A DNA stretch of 64,000 nucleotides from Pedobacter cryotolerans (GTDB taxonomy: Bacteria; Bacteroidota; Bacteroidia; Sphingobacteriales; Sphingobacteriaceae). Below the pieces are notes generated by a model. It did no database searches. It worked only from the letters and a program-made list of their open reading frames with translations, and was not told the DNA's origin. The position numbers and the translations under genes were made by a program. The stretch covers positions 186,001 through 250,000 of the forward strand of contig NZ_SWBO01000003.1 of assembly GCF_005116475.1 (NCBI RefSeq). The letters run 5' to 3'. Below are positions 1 to 7,314 of the stretch, one piece after another (within the stretch, counting starts at the first letter, position 1; each line of letters begins with the position of its first letter).

Positions 1-826
1 ACCTTGTTGCGCTTCCAAACTGTACCGTAGCAACGTCCCGGATCAGAATTGGCGTACCTCCAACATTTTTGACAACGATTTTTCGGATGTCTTCAAGGTT
101 TTGGACCTGCCCAAGCCCTCTGATGAAATAGGCATTTTTTTGCTGTTCGATATACGAGCCGCCCGTGTTCTCATTGTTCTTTTCAAGGGATTCGTAGATT
201 TCTGGAATGGTGATCCCCAGGGAATTAAGCTTATCGTTGTCGAGTGCGATTTCATATTGCTTTACAAATCCGCCCCAGCCGCTAACCTCTGCCACACCAA
301 CTGTTCCGGCAAGCTGTGTCCTTACCAGCCAATCCTGCAAAGTCCTGAGGTCAGTAGCAGAGTATTTATCTTCATAGCCTTTTTTTGTGTGGATCACATA
401 CTGGTATATTTCCCCAAGGCCTGTGGTAATCGGGGCGAGCATTGGCTCTCCCAATCCCGATGGGATAGAATTTTCGGCTTCCTTGAGCTGCGCATTTACC
501 TGCGATCTTGCCCAATAGATGTCTATATCATCTTTAAAGACGATTGTAATTACTGATATGCCAGAACGGGATATGGAACGTTTTTCTATGATCCCTGAAA
601 TGTTTGCCATTGAAAGTTCAATGGGAGCTGTAATGAACTGCTCAACTTCCTGGGCACCAAGGCTGGGTGCTTGGGTAATAATTTGAACCTGGTTATTTGT
701 AATATCGGGCTGGGCGTCTATCGGCAAATGATAGGCAGAATAAATACCTAGCAGAACCAATGCGAGTGTTGCCAACCCAATGGTTATTTTGTTCTTGATG
801 GAGAACGAGATTATTTTTTCAAACAT
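1..826 (-). CDS. CusA/CzcA-family heavy-metal efflux RND transporter, partial (N-terminal ~275 residues)
   Basis: This is the inner-membrane, proton-driven pump of a three-part metal efflux system. The frame is open from an ATG at 824-826 to the window edge, so the C-terminal roughly three quarters is missing. The start reads MFEKIISFSIKNK, followed by a first membrane helix and the family signature around LPIDAQPDITNNQVQI, typical of heavy-metal RND pumps. Residues about 80-275 match the first porter domain (SRSGISVITIVF, YWARSQVNAQL, GVAEVSGWGG). The DUF6660 gene ends 69 bp upstream on the same strand, suggesting one operon. Whether the substrate is Cu/Ag or Co/Zn/Cd cannot be decided from this part. 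As cargo it would give the host metal resistance. Confidence 0.9.
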   Translation of the reverse strand, partial: MFEKIISFSIKNKITIGLATLALVLLGIYSAYHLPIDAQPDITNNQVQIITQAPSLGAQEVEQFITAPIELSMANISGIIEKRSISRSGISVITIVFKDDIDIYWARSQVNAQLKEAENSIPSGLGEPMLAPITTGLGEIYQYVIHTKKGYEDKYSATDLRTLQDWLVRTQLAGTVGVAEVSGWGGFVKQYEIALDNDKLNSLGITIPEIYESLEKNNENTGGSYIEQQKNAYFIRGLGQVQNLEDIRKIVVKNVGGTPILIRDVATVQFGSATR

Positions 827-895
827 GGAAATTTTATTAATACGTAGAGATAACCTAACAGAAAATCTGGAAGGTAACAATTGGAATATTACGTA

Positions 896-1213
896 TTAAG
901 CAATTTGGGGAGGCTGATAGATCTCGATAAATTGTTCTGCAATTGCTGGCATTTTGTATTCAACAAAAGTTACAGCGGCTTCCTTAACAACAAAGTTAAG
1001 TTCTTGGGATGGGATAAAATGCCTTGAAGCTGAACAGCAGGCGCATGTGCAAAATGGCGTACACGTCTCCTGACTGAAATTTTTATCACCACCACTATCT
1101 TTATAAACAATAGAAGTATTTACCGAGTCAGAAGCAAAATCGTCCATGTCACGGCAAGGAGCCATGATAAGTAGGGTCATGTACAAACTGAATATGATAG
1201 CCAGATACTTCAT
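896..1213 (-). CDS. DUF6660-type Cys-rich exported protein
   Basis: A 105-residue protein with an N-terminal hydrophobic signal (MKYLAIIFSLYMTLLIMAPC) and a cysteine cluster CTPFCTCACCSAS near residues 51-63, then a C-terminal tail rich in Ile, Glu and Pro. I recall this layout from the small DUF6660 proteins encoded just before metal RND pumps in Bacteroidota. It lies directly upstream of the CusA/CzcA gene here. The cysteine cluster suggests metal binding in the periplasm, which is inference; function has not been shown for the family as far as I know. The 204 bp upstream (1214-1417) hold no other gene that I can support. Confidence 0.7.
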   Translation of the reverse strand: MKYLAIIFSLYMTLLIMAPCRDMDDFASDSVNTSIVYKDSGGDKNFSQETCTPFCTCACCSASRHFIPSQELNFVVKEAAVTFVEYKMPAIAEQFIEIYQPPQIA

Positions 1214-1417
1214 TCAATACAAAGATATGAAATATATTTTTTAAATATTTATATTCCTTTTTGACGCTCGGCTTTCCTTTTTTAACATTCTGATAAGACC
1301 CACAGGCAGTTGGGCACAGCGTTAAGGCAGGTGTTATAGTTACCCGATTTTCCATATTTACCATAACAGACAAGGGAAGAATTGTATTTGTCGTTGCTCT
1401 AAACCGAGAAACAGGCC

Positions 1418-2140
1418 TTACATTCCGAGGCCTCTGTTGTTATCTTCACCTTTGGACCGTTGAATCCACTCAGATGCATCTTGCTGTTTGTGGATAGATT
1501 TTGCTTCCATCGGATCAAAAACCCGTTGTGGGTACATGGTCATCTGTCCCAGTCTCTTTTCAATGGACTTCCAATTGTATGAACTGCCCATCATCTGGAT
1601 CGGATCATGGAAATCGATATCCTTGTGATAGTCCAATGCTTTTATCAGCATGGCAGGATTACGGTTTCCATACTTTTCACAAAAGGCATCTACCATCGTA
1701 GAAAGGCTCATTGAGGAGGAAAGGTAAGCTACATCGATAAAATCCTTCAACCTAGTGCCATTTCCCGAAATGGAATTCAGTTTCATTGCCGCGATATCTT
1801 CCGGCGAGGCCATCCGAACGCCCTCTTCTAACATTAGTTCTCGGACTAGGGGATAATTGTGGGTAATCAGGTCGACCTGCACACCATCTATGCTCCCTTT
1901 GAGCGTATTTCTGGATTGGAAATTCAGTTGGAACGGGTACTTGGTTTCGATCTCCATCAACAGCTGCTCGGCGTCAAAGGATTTTTGCGAAAAAAGGTCG
2001 ATGTCGATACTAATCCTATGGCCGATCTGTAAAGCCAGCGCAGTTCCCCCGACCAAAAAGAAATCCTCTAGCAAAGGATCCTTCATTAAGGTTTTTAGGA
2101 GTTCCAGTGTTGCTTCACTGACTGTTTCTTTTCGTAGCAT
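1418..2140 (-). CDS. Nucleotidyl transferase AbiEii/AbiGii toxin family protein
   Basis: A 240-residue nucleotidyltransferase-fold protein. Residues about 27-50 carry the AbiEii signature FFLVGGTALALQIGHR followed by SIDIDLF, which supplies the GG and the DxD metal-binding acids. The middle holds VQVDLI (third acid) and the end of the domain contains PEDIAAMKLNSISG and a KDFIDVAYL segment as in other AbiEii proteins. AbiEii toxins are nucleotidyltransferases that act in type IV toxin-antitoxin or phage-exclusion systems. The upstream DUF6922 gene overlaps its start by 46 bp, so the two are probably co-expressed. Toxicity here is inferred only from family and gene pairing. Confidence 0.85.
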   Translation of the reverse strand: MLRKETVSEATLELLKTLMKDPLLEDFFLVGGTALALQIGHRISIDIDLFSQKSFDAEQLLMEIETKYPFQLNFQSRNTLKGSIDGVQVDLITHNYPLVRELMLEEGVRMASPEDIAAMKLNSISGNGTRLKDFIDVAYLSSSMSLSTMVDAFCEKYGNRNPAMLIKALDYHKDIDFHDPIQMMGSSYNWKSIEKRLGQMTMYPQRVFDPMEAKSIHKQQDASEWIQRSKGEDNNRGLGM

Positions 2141-2412
2141 TTCATTTCATTTAAGGGAAGGCCAAATTGATGGCTGACAAAATACATGTCCTTGTCGTTG
2201 AGATAGGCAATTTTTTTGATTGCTTCCCTAACGCCATCTACTCCATAGAAGTTTAGGATAAAATACCAATCGTCCGGCCAGCCGCGTTCGACCACCCGTT
2301 GTACCACGGTAGATTTCATTGCAGATAGATCGACCTTTTCAAGGTCGTACTCCCACAACAGCTTCATATCGAGCTTGGCATCTGGAAATTGTTTATAGTT
2401 ATCGAAATACAT
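2095..2412 (-). CDS. DUF6922 domain protein, likely partner of the AbiEii-like protein
   Basis: A 105-residue protein with the pattern LLWEYDLEKVDL, VVQRVVERGWPDDWYFILNFYG, LNDKDMYFVSHQFGLP and a basic C-terminus ending CYEKKQSVKQHWN. This matches the small DUF6922 proteins found upstream of AbiEii-type nucleotidyltransferases in Bacteroidota. The 3' end overlaps the AbiEii start by 46 bp in another frame, indicating translational coupling. By position it would be the antitoxin, but it lacks the winged-helix AbiEi domain of the classical system; that role is inference. The 160 bp upstream (2413-2572) are AT-rich next to the start and presumably hold the promoter. Confidence 0.7.
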   Translation of the reverse strand: MYFDNYKQFPDAKLDMKLLWEYDLEKVDLSAMKSTVVQRVVERGWPDDWYFILNFYGVDGVREAIKKIAYLNDKDMYFVSHQFGLPLNEMKCYEKKQSVKQHWNS

Positions 2413-2572
2413 AAATCGCTATGATCAAAAATACGCATTTTTATCGAAAAATACAACAAAAACTAGGCCGAAGCACTTAGGGCGGCATTACTGAGGCCAA
2501 CGACCGGACTCCTTCAAGTATTTATTCCCGGGCACATTGCGGCATGCAAAACGTAGTTCTTGCCAAACTCTT

Positions 2573-3121
2573 CTAGGGTTTAACCCTACCGGATTTCTTG
2601 ACTTTCTTTTTTTCTGCAATAGACTCTCTCAGCAGCGAATCCGCTCTTACCATTACCGCATCATGGTGCTGGAGATAGACCTCTTCCACCTGATTGGAAA
2701 GCTTGGGGTAGAATGCCCGTACGACCTTGAATTTTTCGGCATCTTGGTGCAATTGATGGTTCCTGATGCCTAGGGCGGTTGCTACGCCTACGGTGGCAGT
2801 GACGACCATAAAAACAGACATCACCCACCATAACCTGGACCTTGATCTTAGGTCCAAATGGTGGTGGTGTCTAACTTCGGATTTTTGCCTGCTAGTGTCA
2901 AGCTTCTTTCCAACCTCAGCAATGGAACTGGCTAGTTCTGGCCACCTAGCCTTTTGCTCGGCCCTTTCCAATAGCCCGATAATAGACTGCATTTCATTCC
3001 GATAATCTTTCGGTTCGTTCTCCGCAAGGCTTCCCACAACGATCTCTACATTCCGAAACCTTCCAATCAGTACCTCTAAGACCTGTTCGAGGGAATCGAG
3101 TTTTTCTTCAATTTTGTCCAT
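2573..3121 (-). CDS. Unrecognised one-TM coiled-coil protein of the mobilization operon
   Basis: I do not recognise the family. The 182-residue product has a heptad-like N-terminus (MDKIEEKLDSLEQVLEVLIG) that should form a coiled coil, a His-run (HHHH) around residue 84-88, one membrane helix at about residues 97-119 (WWVMSVFMVVTATVGVATAL) and a charged lysine-rich C-terminus. It starts 12 bp after the relaxase stop, so it is the third gene of the mobC-relaxase operon. Proteins of this kind behind Bacteroidota relaxases are usually called hypothetical. A membrane-anchored accessory role in transfer is possible but unproven. Confidence 0.6.
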   Translation of the reverse strand: MDKIEEKLDSLEQVLEVLIGRFRNVEIVVGSLAENEPKDYRNEMQSIIGLLERAEQKARWPELASSIAEVGKKLDTSRQKSEVRHHHHLDLRSRSRLWWVMSVFMVVTATVGVATALGIRNHQLHQDAEKFKVVRAFYPKLSNQVEEVYLQHHDAVMVRADSLLRESIAEKKKVKKSGRVKP

Positions 3122-3133
3122 ATGTTGTTATGT

Positions 3134-4063
3134 TTACCTTCCCAGTCCATAATCTTGGGAGTGTTCATGTTTTTTCTTTTTCTTATGTTGTGCTAGGCTA
3201 TCCGATTGGTCTTCATTGTAATTTTTTTCAAGCAGAATGTCCAGCACGTTTTTGGCATCAGCTGTGCTTTGGAGTGCTGCACCATTTTGCCTGCTGTATT
3301 GCGCAGACATTTCCGGTTTCCTATCGATATTTTGGCCAAGGTTCTTCTCGAGCTGTCTGGCGATCGAACAGTAGCTCATTGACCGATCTATTTGGGAGCC
3401 TTTGAACGAAGCGTTTCCATATTTGAAGGAAACCCCTTGGACAATATCCGAGCCGGACTTATATTTATATTCGACAGCAATTCCTGATTTTTTTAGTCTT
3501 TTCTCCAACTCGGGGAAACTATTCGAGAGTGGTATGTTTTTCTTCAGCACATCATGGATCAGATACTTCACCTTATCACCGCCTTTCAGCCTTTGGCGGT
3601 TTACCTCCGCCTTTCCCTGGGCCATGTGCATATTATACTTTAGGGTCATCATTTTGCAAACCTCGGTGTTCCTCCATTTAAGAAACTGATCGGAAATCGT
3701 CCTACCATCGTTGTCTACCCTGTTGTAAATGACATGTAGGTGAGGGTGTTTTGCATCATGGTGCCTGACAAACAATACCTGGGTATTTTTGATCTTCATC
3801 CTTTCAAGGTATTCTCTTGCCATTTCCAGCATACGCTGTGAATTCAGCATGTCTTTATCATTTATGCTCCAGTTCAGGGTAATGTGCCCAACTGCCTGAC
3901 CGAGCCCTGGCCTTAGCCTACGTTGAAGGTTGAAATCTGCCGTTGCCAACTTAGCATCCTCGGACCTTACTCCATCGCCAAATACCAGTTCTGCATCCTG
4001 CTTTTCCACCACGTACCTCACGCAGCCACCAAAACTCTTTCCACTTGTTATCTTACCGATCAT
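3134..4063 (-). CDS. MOBP-type relaxase/mobilization nuclease
   Basis: A 309-residue relaxase that would nick the element at oriT and attach covalently to the transferred strand. The N-terminus MIGKITSGKSFGGCVRYVV is typical, with Tyr17 the probable catalytic tyrosine. The metal-binding three-His motif is HHDAKHPHLHVIYN at about residues 101-114, preceded by a GHITLNWS segment. The protein is shorter than many relaxases and has no helicase or primase domain; the C-terminus is Lys/Gln-rich. Its start overlaps the MobC-like gene by 11 bp, and the one-TM protein follows 12 bp later. Confident as a relaxase; the exact MOB subclass is inferred from the motif pattern. Confidence 0.9.
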   Translation of the reverse strand: MIGKITSGKSFGGCVRYVVEKQDAELVFGDGVRSEDAKLATADFNLQRRLRPGLGQAVGHITLNWSINDKDMLNSQRMLEMAREYLERMKIKNTQVLFVRHHDAKHPHLHVIYNRVDNDGRTISDQFLKWRNTEVCKMMTLKYNMHMAQGKAEVNRQRLKGGDKVKYLIHDVLKKNIPLSNSFPELEKRLKKSGIAVEYKYKSGSDIVQGVSFKYGNASFKGSQIDRSMSYCSIARQLEKNLGQNIDRKPEMSAQYSRQNGAALQSTADAKNVLDILLEKNYNEDQSDSLAQHKKKKKHEHSQDYGLGR

Positions 4064-4418
4064 CTTTTCCTAAATTTTTAATGGTGATCGTGATCAGCTC
4101 GATCAGCTCCCTGCATTTTCGCTGAACCACGATCAGGCCCTGGGAATGCGCAAGCTTTGCAAGCTGATTGAGATTGTTGGCCATTCCCGACAGCATCCTC
4201 AAGTTTTTCATTTCCTCAGGAGAAATAGAAGGAGCAACCTTTGCCCTAATTGCAGCCCTTCTTATCCACTCGCTGATGTTCATTCTCGCTTTCGATGCTT
4301 TATCCTCTATCCTGAAATGCTCACCGGCGGTAAGCCTCACCCTGACATTCTTTTCTCTTTTGACCTTCTTAAGGGGCCTTCCCCCCTTAGCTCTTTTATC
4401 GACATCTTCCTTTTGCAT
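4053..4418 (-). CDS. MobC-like relaxosome accessory protein
   Basis: A 121-residue basic protein. The N-terminus is rich in Lys/Arg, followed by a ribbon-helix-helix-like block NVRVRLTAGEHFRI ... MNISEWIRRAAIRAKV (residues about 25-60) and the MobC-family C-terminal stretch LRMLSGMANNLNQLAKLA. MobC proteins bind oriT and help the relaxase open the DNA. The stop overlaps the relaxase start by 11 bp, a sign of coupled translation. The ATG at 4416-4418 is the only good start. The candidate oriT lies directly upstream, as is usual for these cassettes. Confidence 0.85.
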   Translation of the reverse strand: MQKEDVDKRAKGGRPLKKVKREKNVRVRLTAGEHFRIEDKASKARMNISEWIRRAAIRAKVAPSISPEEMKNLRMLSGMANNLNQLAKLAHSQGLIVVQRKCRELIELITITIKNLGKDDR

Positions 4419-4456
4419 ATGTTTTCACTTAGTAAGTGGCCCCTTTTTGCGACCAT

Positions 4457-4530
4457 CGGGAGCGAAAAGCAAGTTTTAGTCCAGCGAAGCGGACGGGTTT
4501 TTGTGAAACAAAAACACAAACTTGCTCCCT
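4457..4530. other. Candidate origin of transfer (oriT): nested inverted repeats
   Basis: Between the MobC gene and the HTH gene the DNA holds two adjacent hairpins with identical GAA loops: GTCCaGC-GAA-GCgGAC (4479-4494) and GTTTTTGT-GAA-ACAAAAAC (4497-4515, 8-bp perfect arms). They are enclosed by an outer pair, GGGAGC plus GCAAGTTT (4458-4476) against AAACTTGC plus TCCC (4518-4529). Mobilization origins typically combine inverted repeats with a nick site upstream of the mob genes. The position fits; the nic site is not identified. An alternative is a bidirectional terminator. Confidence 0.5.
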
Positions 4531-4621
4531 ACCAGTTGCAAAAAAGCAGGCGCACCATCAAATCACGTTGTCAACATTCTATGATCTTCAATTTCCAAAT
4601 CTCATCCTTCCAGAAACCAAG

Positions 4622-4966
4622 TTATCTTCTCCTTAATTTCCGTTTGAACTCGAACTCTAACGCTTTATCAGCGGCCTCGGATTCGGTGAGACGTTTGTGG
4701 GAGAGTAGCCATTGCAGGATGGTCTTCTTTGAAAACCTTACTCCACCGTTCGGCAGGGAAAGGTAGGGCAGTTGTCCGGCAGATTTTAGCTGATATAGGG
4801 TTTGGCGGGAATAGCCGGTGATCCGCTCGGCGACTTCATAACCTCCGATTTCGTCCTCCTCCGCAAGCTGCCTATTAGGAACTATCGGAGACTGGTGTTG
4901 CTGTAGAATTTCCACAAGATCTGAAACTTTCAGATCGATTAACCGTGTGTCCTGATTTATCTTCAT
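4622..4966 (-). CDS. Helix-turn-helix excisionase-like protein
   Basis: About 114 residues. The C-terminal half has a MerR/excisionase-type HTH: GGYEVAERITGYSRQTLYQLKSAG, then LPYLSLPNGGVRFSKKTILQWL, the usual form in Bacteroidota integrative elements. An in-frame TTG lies further upstream at 4993, but the ATG at 4964-4966 (protein starting MKINQDTRLIDLK) is preferred. Such proteins help excision or regulate the element. It lies between the integrase module and the mob module. Sequence 4994-5099 upstream is AT-rich and probably carries its promoter. Confidence 0.8.
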   Translation of the reverse strand: MKINQDTRLIDLKVSDLVEILQQHQSPIVPNRQLAEEDEIGGYEVAERITGYSRQTLYQLKSAGQLPYLSLPNGGVRFSKKTILQWLLSHKRLTESEAADKALEFEFKRKLRRR

Positions 4967-5099
4967 TTGTTCTTCAATTAAGTAAGGACACAAAAAAATA
5001 GATAAATATAGCTCAATACGAACGTTTGATGGCTATCGTATAACCTTCTGTTAATCGGCCAAAGGTCAGCTTTCTTAACTTGTGAATATAGGCTGGAAG

Positions 5100-6032
5100 C
5101 TATTTTGACTTGTACACCTCTACGTATTCGGAGGGTGTACTTTTATAACGCTGGCCCTCAAGGAAGACAAGCGTTTTCAGGTCATCAAGGTTAAAGACAT
5201 CCCTTAAAAGTTCGCGGTATCTGTGCCGCAGGATTTCTTGGGAAAGTACGCCTTGATCCTCGATGCAGTATTTTAAAAATCCCGCAAGGGATTTGCTAAG
5301 GGCATTGGCGTGGATAACGCACTTGACCTCCAGCTTCTGCTGATCATTCTTGCTTAAAAGTTCACCATTTCTACTCTTGGCATTCACCTGCTTTATAAAT
5401 TCCGAAAAGGCCGCTATCTTTTCATCAATACTTTTGCCCTGCAACCAAAAATCATAAAAGGTCTTGTTCAAAGAAGTTTCAACGGGAACGGTCTCTTCCC
5501 TGAAAAGCCTTTTTCTCCAATCCTTTTTCAAGAAAAGATGGAAGGTTTCATCAATGTTCCGCTTTACAATGGGAGGATACACTTTAGGAATCAGGAAATA
5601 GCCGCTGGCTGCTGCAATGATCGCACCCAATATGCTGATGGTAGACTTCAATAGATCACCTGCGCCTATCCCACCCAATAGAAAGAATATTGCAACGAAA
5701 ATAAAGCCAAAGGCAACCAGTAGCATGAGCAGATAATGGAAGATACAGGCCTGGATATAAAACCACCTCAATTTAACAGCTTCCACTTCGGTCAATCCGT
5801 CGAAAGTAGAGCGGATCTGCACCATACGATCTTCTATGGGCAGGCCTAAATATTTTCCACCAAATTCATTCAGCCAATTTGTCAAGCTCACCGATAGCAG
5901 AACTTGGATGGGGATCACCCAGACCCCTATTGCAACCAGGCCGATCACAATCGGCAACCTTGCTGCCTGAAACTGCAGGAATACGCCACAGCATACCATA
6001 ACAAAGACCAGTTCAAATAGTACTCTTTTCAT
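5100..6032 (-). CDS. Unrecognised multi-pass membrane protein coupled to the integrase
   Basis: No family recognised. The 310-residue product has two N-terminal hydrophobic segments (about residues 5-23 and 28-50), two more at about 95-122 and 130-150, and a long cytoplasmic, charged C-terminus from about residue 155 on. Its start overlaps the end of the integrase gene by 20 bp, so translation is probably coupled. The composition matches the mobile element rather than the chromosome. It may serve the element (maintenance, entry exclusion or stress), but nothing in the sequence decides this. Confidence 0.6.
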   Translation of the reverse strand: MKRVLFELVFVMVCCGVFLQFQAARLPIVIGLVAIGVWVIPIQVLLSVSLTNWLNEFGGKYLGLPIEDRMVQIRSTFDGLTEVEAVKLRWFYIQACIFHYLLMLLVAFGFIFVAIFFLLGGIGAGDLLKSTISILGAIIAAASGYFLIPKVYPPIVKRNIDETFHLFLKKDWRKRLFREETVPVETSLNKTFYDFWLQGKSIDEKIAAFSEFIKQVNAKSRNGELLSKNDQQKLEVKCVIHANALSKSLAGFLKYCIEDQGVLSQEILRHRYRELLRDVFNLDDLKTLVFLEGQRYKSTPSEYVEVYKSK

Positions 6033-7110
6033 CTAACAAGCTTGGAAATTTCAACATCTCAGATTTTCTTTTCTCATCTACGATCTTAGCGTAGATCTGG
6101 GTCATCTCAATCTTCGAGTGCCCGAGCAGCTTCTGCATCGTGTAAACATCTATACCAAAAGTTAAGCCAATTGTCGCGAATGTATGTCGGGCGGCGTGGA
6201 AATGTAAACTTTTTTTGATGCCCGCCTCAAGCCCCCAGAACTTAAGGTAGACGTTTACTACCTGACTTGACGGCAGCCCCCAAAAGACCTTATTGTTCTT
6301 GGGGTGAATGGTAATATTCTCGATTACCGACTGTGCATCGGCAAGCAACGGCACCCTAACAATTTTTTGCGTAGTTTTTGCAGGCCGAAATACCAGATGG
6401 TCTTCCTGAATCTCTTCATAGGTTAACTTCTTCACGTCAGAAAAACGCAGGCCAGTAAAACATGAAAAAAGAAAGGCCTGCCTGATTTGGCTGTTTCCTT
6501 TTTTGGGAACGCAACTTGCTAGCGCACGCACCTCTTCAATGGTGAGCGTGGTGATTTCTGTTTCAGCAAGCCCTACGATCTTGAAAGAGGGAAAGGGTGA
6601 AACCTGCACGATCCCCTTGACCACAAGCTTATTAAAATATTGGCGAAATGTGGTCATATAGGAACTGGCCGTGTTCTGGCTCACCACGCTTAACAGATAG
6701 TCTTGGAAAAGGGTCAAAAACTCTTCGTCTACGTCTTGGAAATATATCTTTTCTCCATCGGTATATTTTTCGAGCTGGATGGTCACACATTCCAGGCGAT
6801 AGTAGTGCTTTTTGGCAAGGCAAGTCCTGAAATAATCAATAAGGTTATAATTAATCTTCGCAGTCTGCTGATAACCGTTTTCAGAAAAGCTCATCTTATC
6901 TTCCCGATTGTTGCGGATAGCCTTGATCACTTTCATCTTGTCCTTGTCTACTTCCGCAATCCTTGTGCTCGGATCGGAATAGTCTTTGGAAACATAAATC
7001 TTGAGAAACTCATAATTGCGCTTACCTTTGTCCTGTCCGGCGTTTGAATACACATCTAGGTAAGCACTGTATTTATCGCCCTTAAGTTTCTTATATCTCA
7101 CTTTGATCAT
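6013..7110 (-). CDS. Tyrosine-type site-specific integrase
   Basis: A 365-residue recombinase that inserts and excises the element. The N-terminal roughly 90 residues (MIKVRYKKLKGDKYSAYLDV) resemble the arm-binding domain of Bacteroidota phage-type integrases, followed by a SAM-like core-binding domain and the catalytic domain. Catalytic residues visible are the Arg in FTGLRFSDVKKL, the Lys in KTTQKIVRVPL, His and Arg in HAARHTFAT, His in LLGHSKIEMTQ and Tyr in IYAKIVD. The ATG at 7108-7110 is chosen over an upstream in-frame TTG at 7134. The adjacent GTTAC repeats are plausible arm sites. It marks the right end of the element. Confidence 0.93.
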   Translation of the reverse strand: MIKVRYKKLKGDKYSAYLDVYSNAGQDKGKRNYEFLKIYVSKDYSDPSTRIAEVDKDKMKVIKAIRNNREDKMSFSENGYQQTAKINYNLIDYFRTCLAKKHYYRLECVTIQLEKYTDGEKIYFQDVDEEFLTLFQDYLLSVVSQNTASSYMTTFRQYFNKLVVKGIVQVSPFPSFKIVGLAETEITTLTIEEVRALASCVPKKGNSQIRQAFLFSCFTGLRFSDVKKLTYEEIQEDHLVFRPAKTTQKIVRVPLLADAQSVIENITIHPKNNKVFWGLPSSQVVNVYLKFWGLEAGIKKSLHFHAARHTFATIGLTFGIDVYTMQKLLGHSKIEMTQIYAKIVDEKRKSEMLKFPSLLDEKSTI

Positions 7111-7138
7111 AGTGCACAGATTTAGGAAAAACAAATCT

Positions 7139-7195
7139 TGTTACTTTTGTTACTCAAAAAACACAGCGAGTAACACATCAGTAACAAAAGTAACA
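7139..7195. repeat. Cluster of five GTTAC pentamers with a perfect 16-bp inverted repeat
   Basis: Positions 7139-7154 (TGTTACTTTTGTTACT) are the exact reverse complement of 7180-7195. A fifth unit in the reverse sense lies at 7170-7174. Thus two GTTAC face right and three face left within 57 bp, starting 29 bp upstream of the integrase ATG. The arrangement suits integrase arm-type binding sites or an autoregulatory operator. The chromosome-element junction is probably between here and 7314; nothing else is recognisable in that stretch. Confidence 0.6.
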
Positions 7196-7314
7196 TAAAT
7201 TGAGAAAAAATGCAAGAGATAAAAAAAGAAATAACTTCCATTAAATGCTGAATATGAACAGAATAGCCTTAAATTTCTATATGGGTTTTTACACACTTAA
7301 CCATAGTTCATAGC

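Larger units (their letters stand above)
1..7200. mobile_element. Integrase-end portion of an integrative mobilizable/conjugative element
   Basis: A tyrosine recombinase at the right edge, an excisionase-like HTH gene, a MobC/relaxase operon with a candidate oriT, a toxin-antitoxin-like pair and a heavy-metal efflux gene form a contiguous minus-strand block. Base composition is clearly richer in G+C and codon choice differs from the AT-rich genes after 7315. The right boundary is placed near 7200, just beyond the integrase and its pentamer repeats; the exact att core cannot be read because the other end lies outside the window. No tRNA gene is visible at the junction, so the target appears to be the intergenic space upstream of hemW. 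No conjugation (tra) genes are seen here, so it may be mobilizable only or the tra genes may lie further left. Confidence 0.8.

Noticed and set aside
101..556. Plus-strand ORF of 151 codons at the left end
   Set aside because: Lies antisense inside the clear CusA/CzcA reading frame and has no family-like features.
1149..1373. Minus-strand ORF of 74 codons upstream of DUF6660
   Set aside because: Overlaps the signal-peptide start of the DUF6660 gene in another frame and shows no recognisable motif.
4146..4766. Plus-strand ORF of 206 codons over the mob region
   Set aside because: Antisense to MobC, oriT and the HTH gene; composition and residue pattern look random.
7200..7314. Possible tRNA gene as integration target
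   Set aside because: No cloverleaf, no T-loop GTTCRA motif and no CCA-end-like segment could be found between integrase and hemW.
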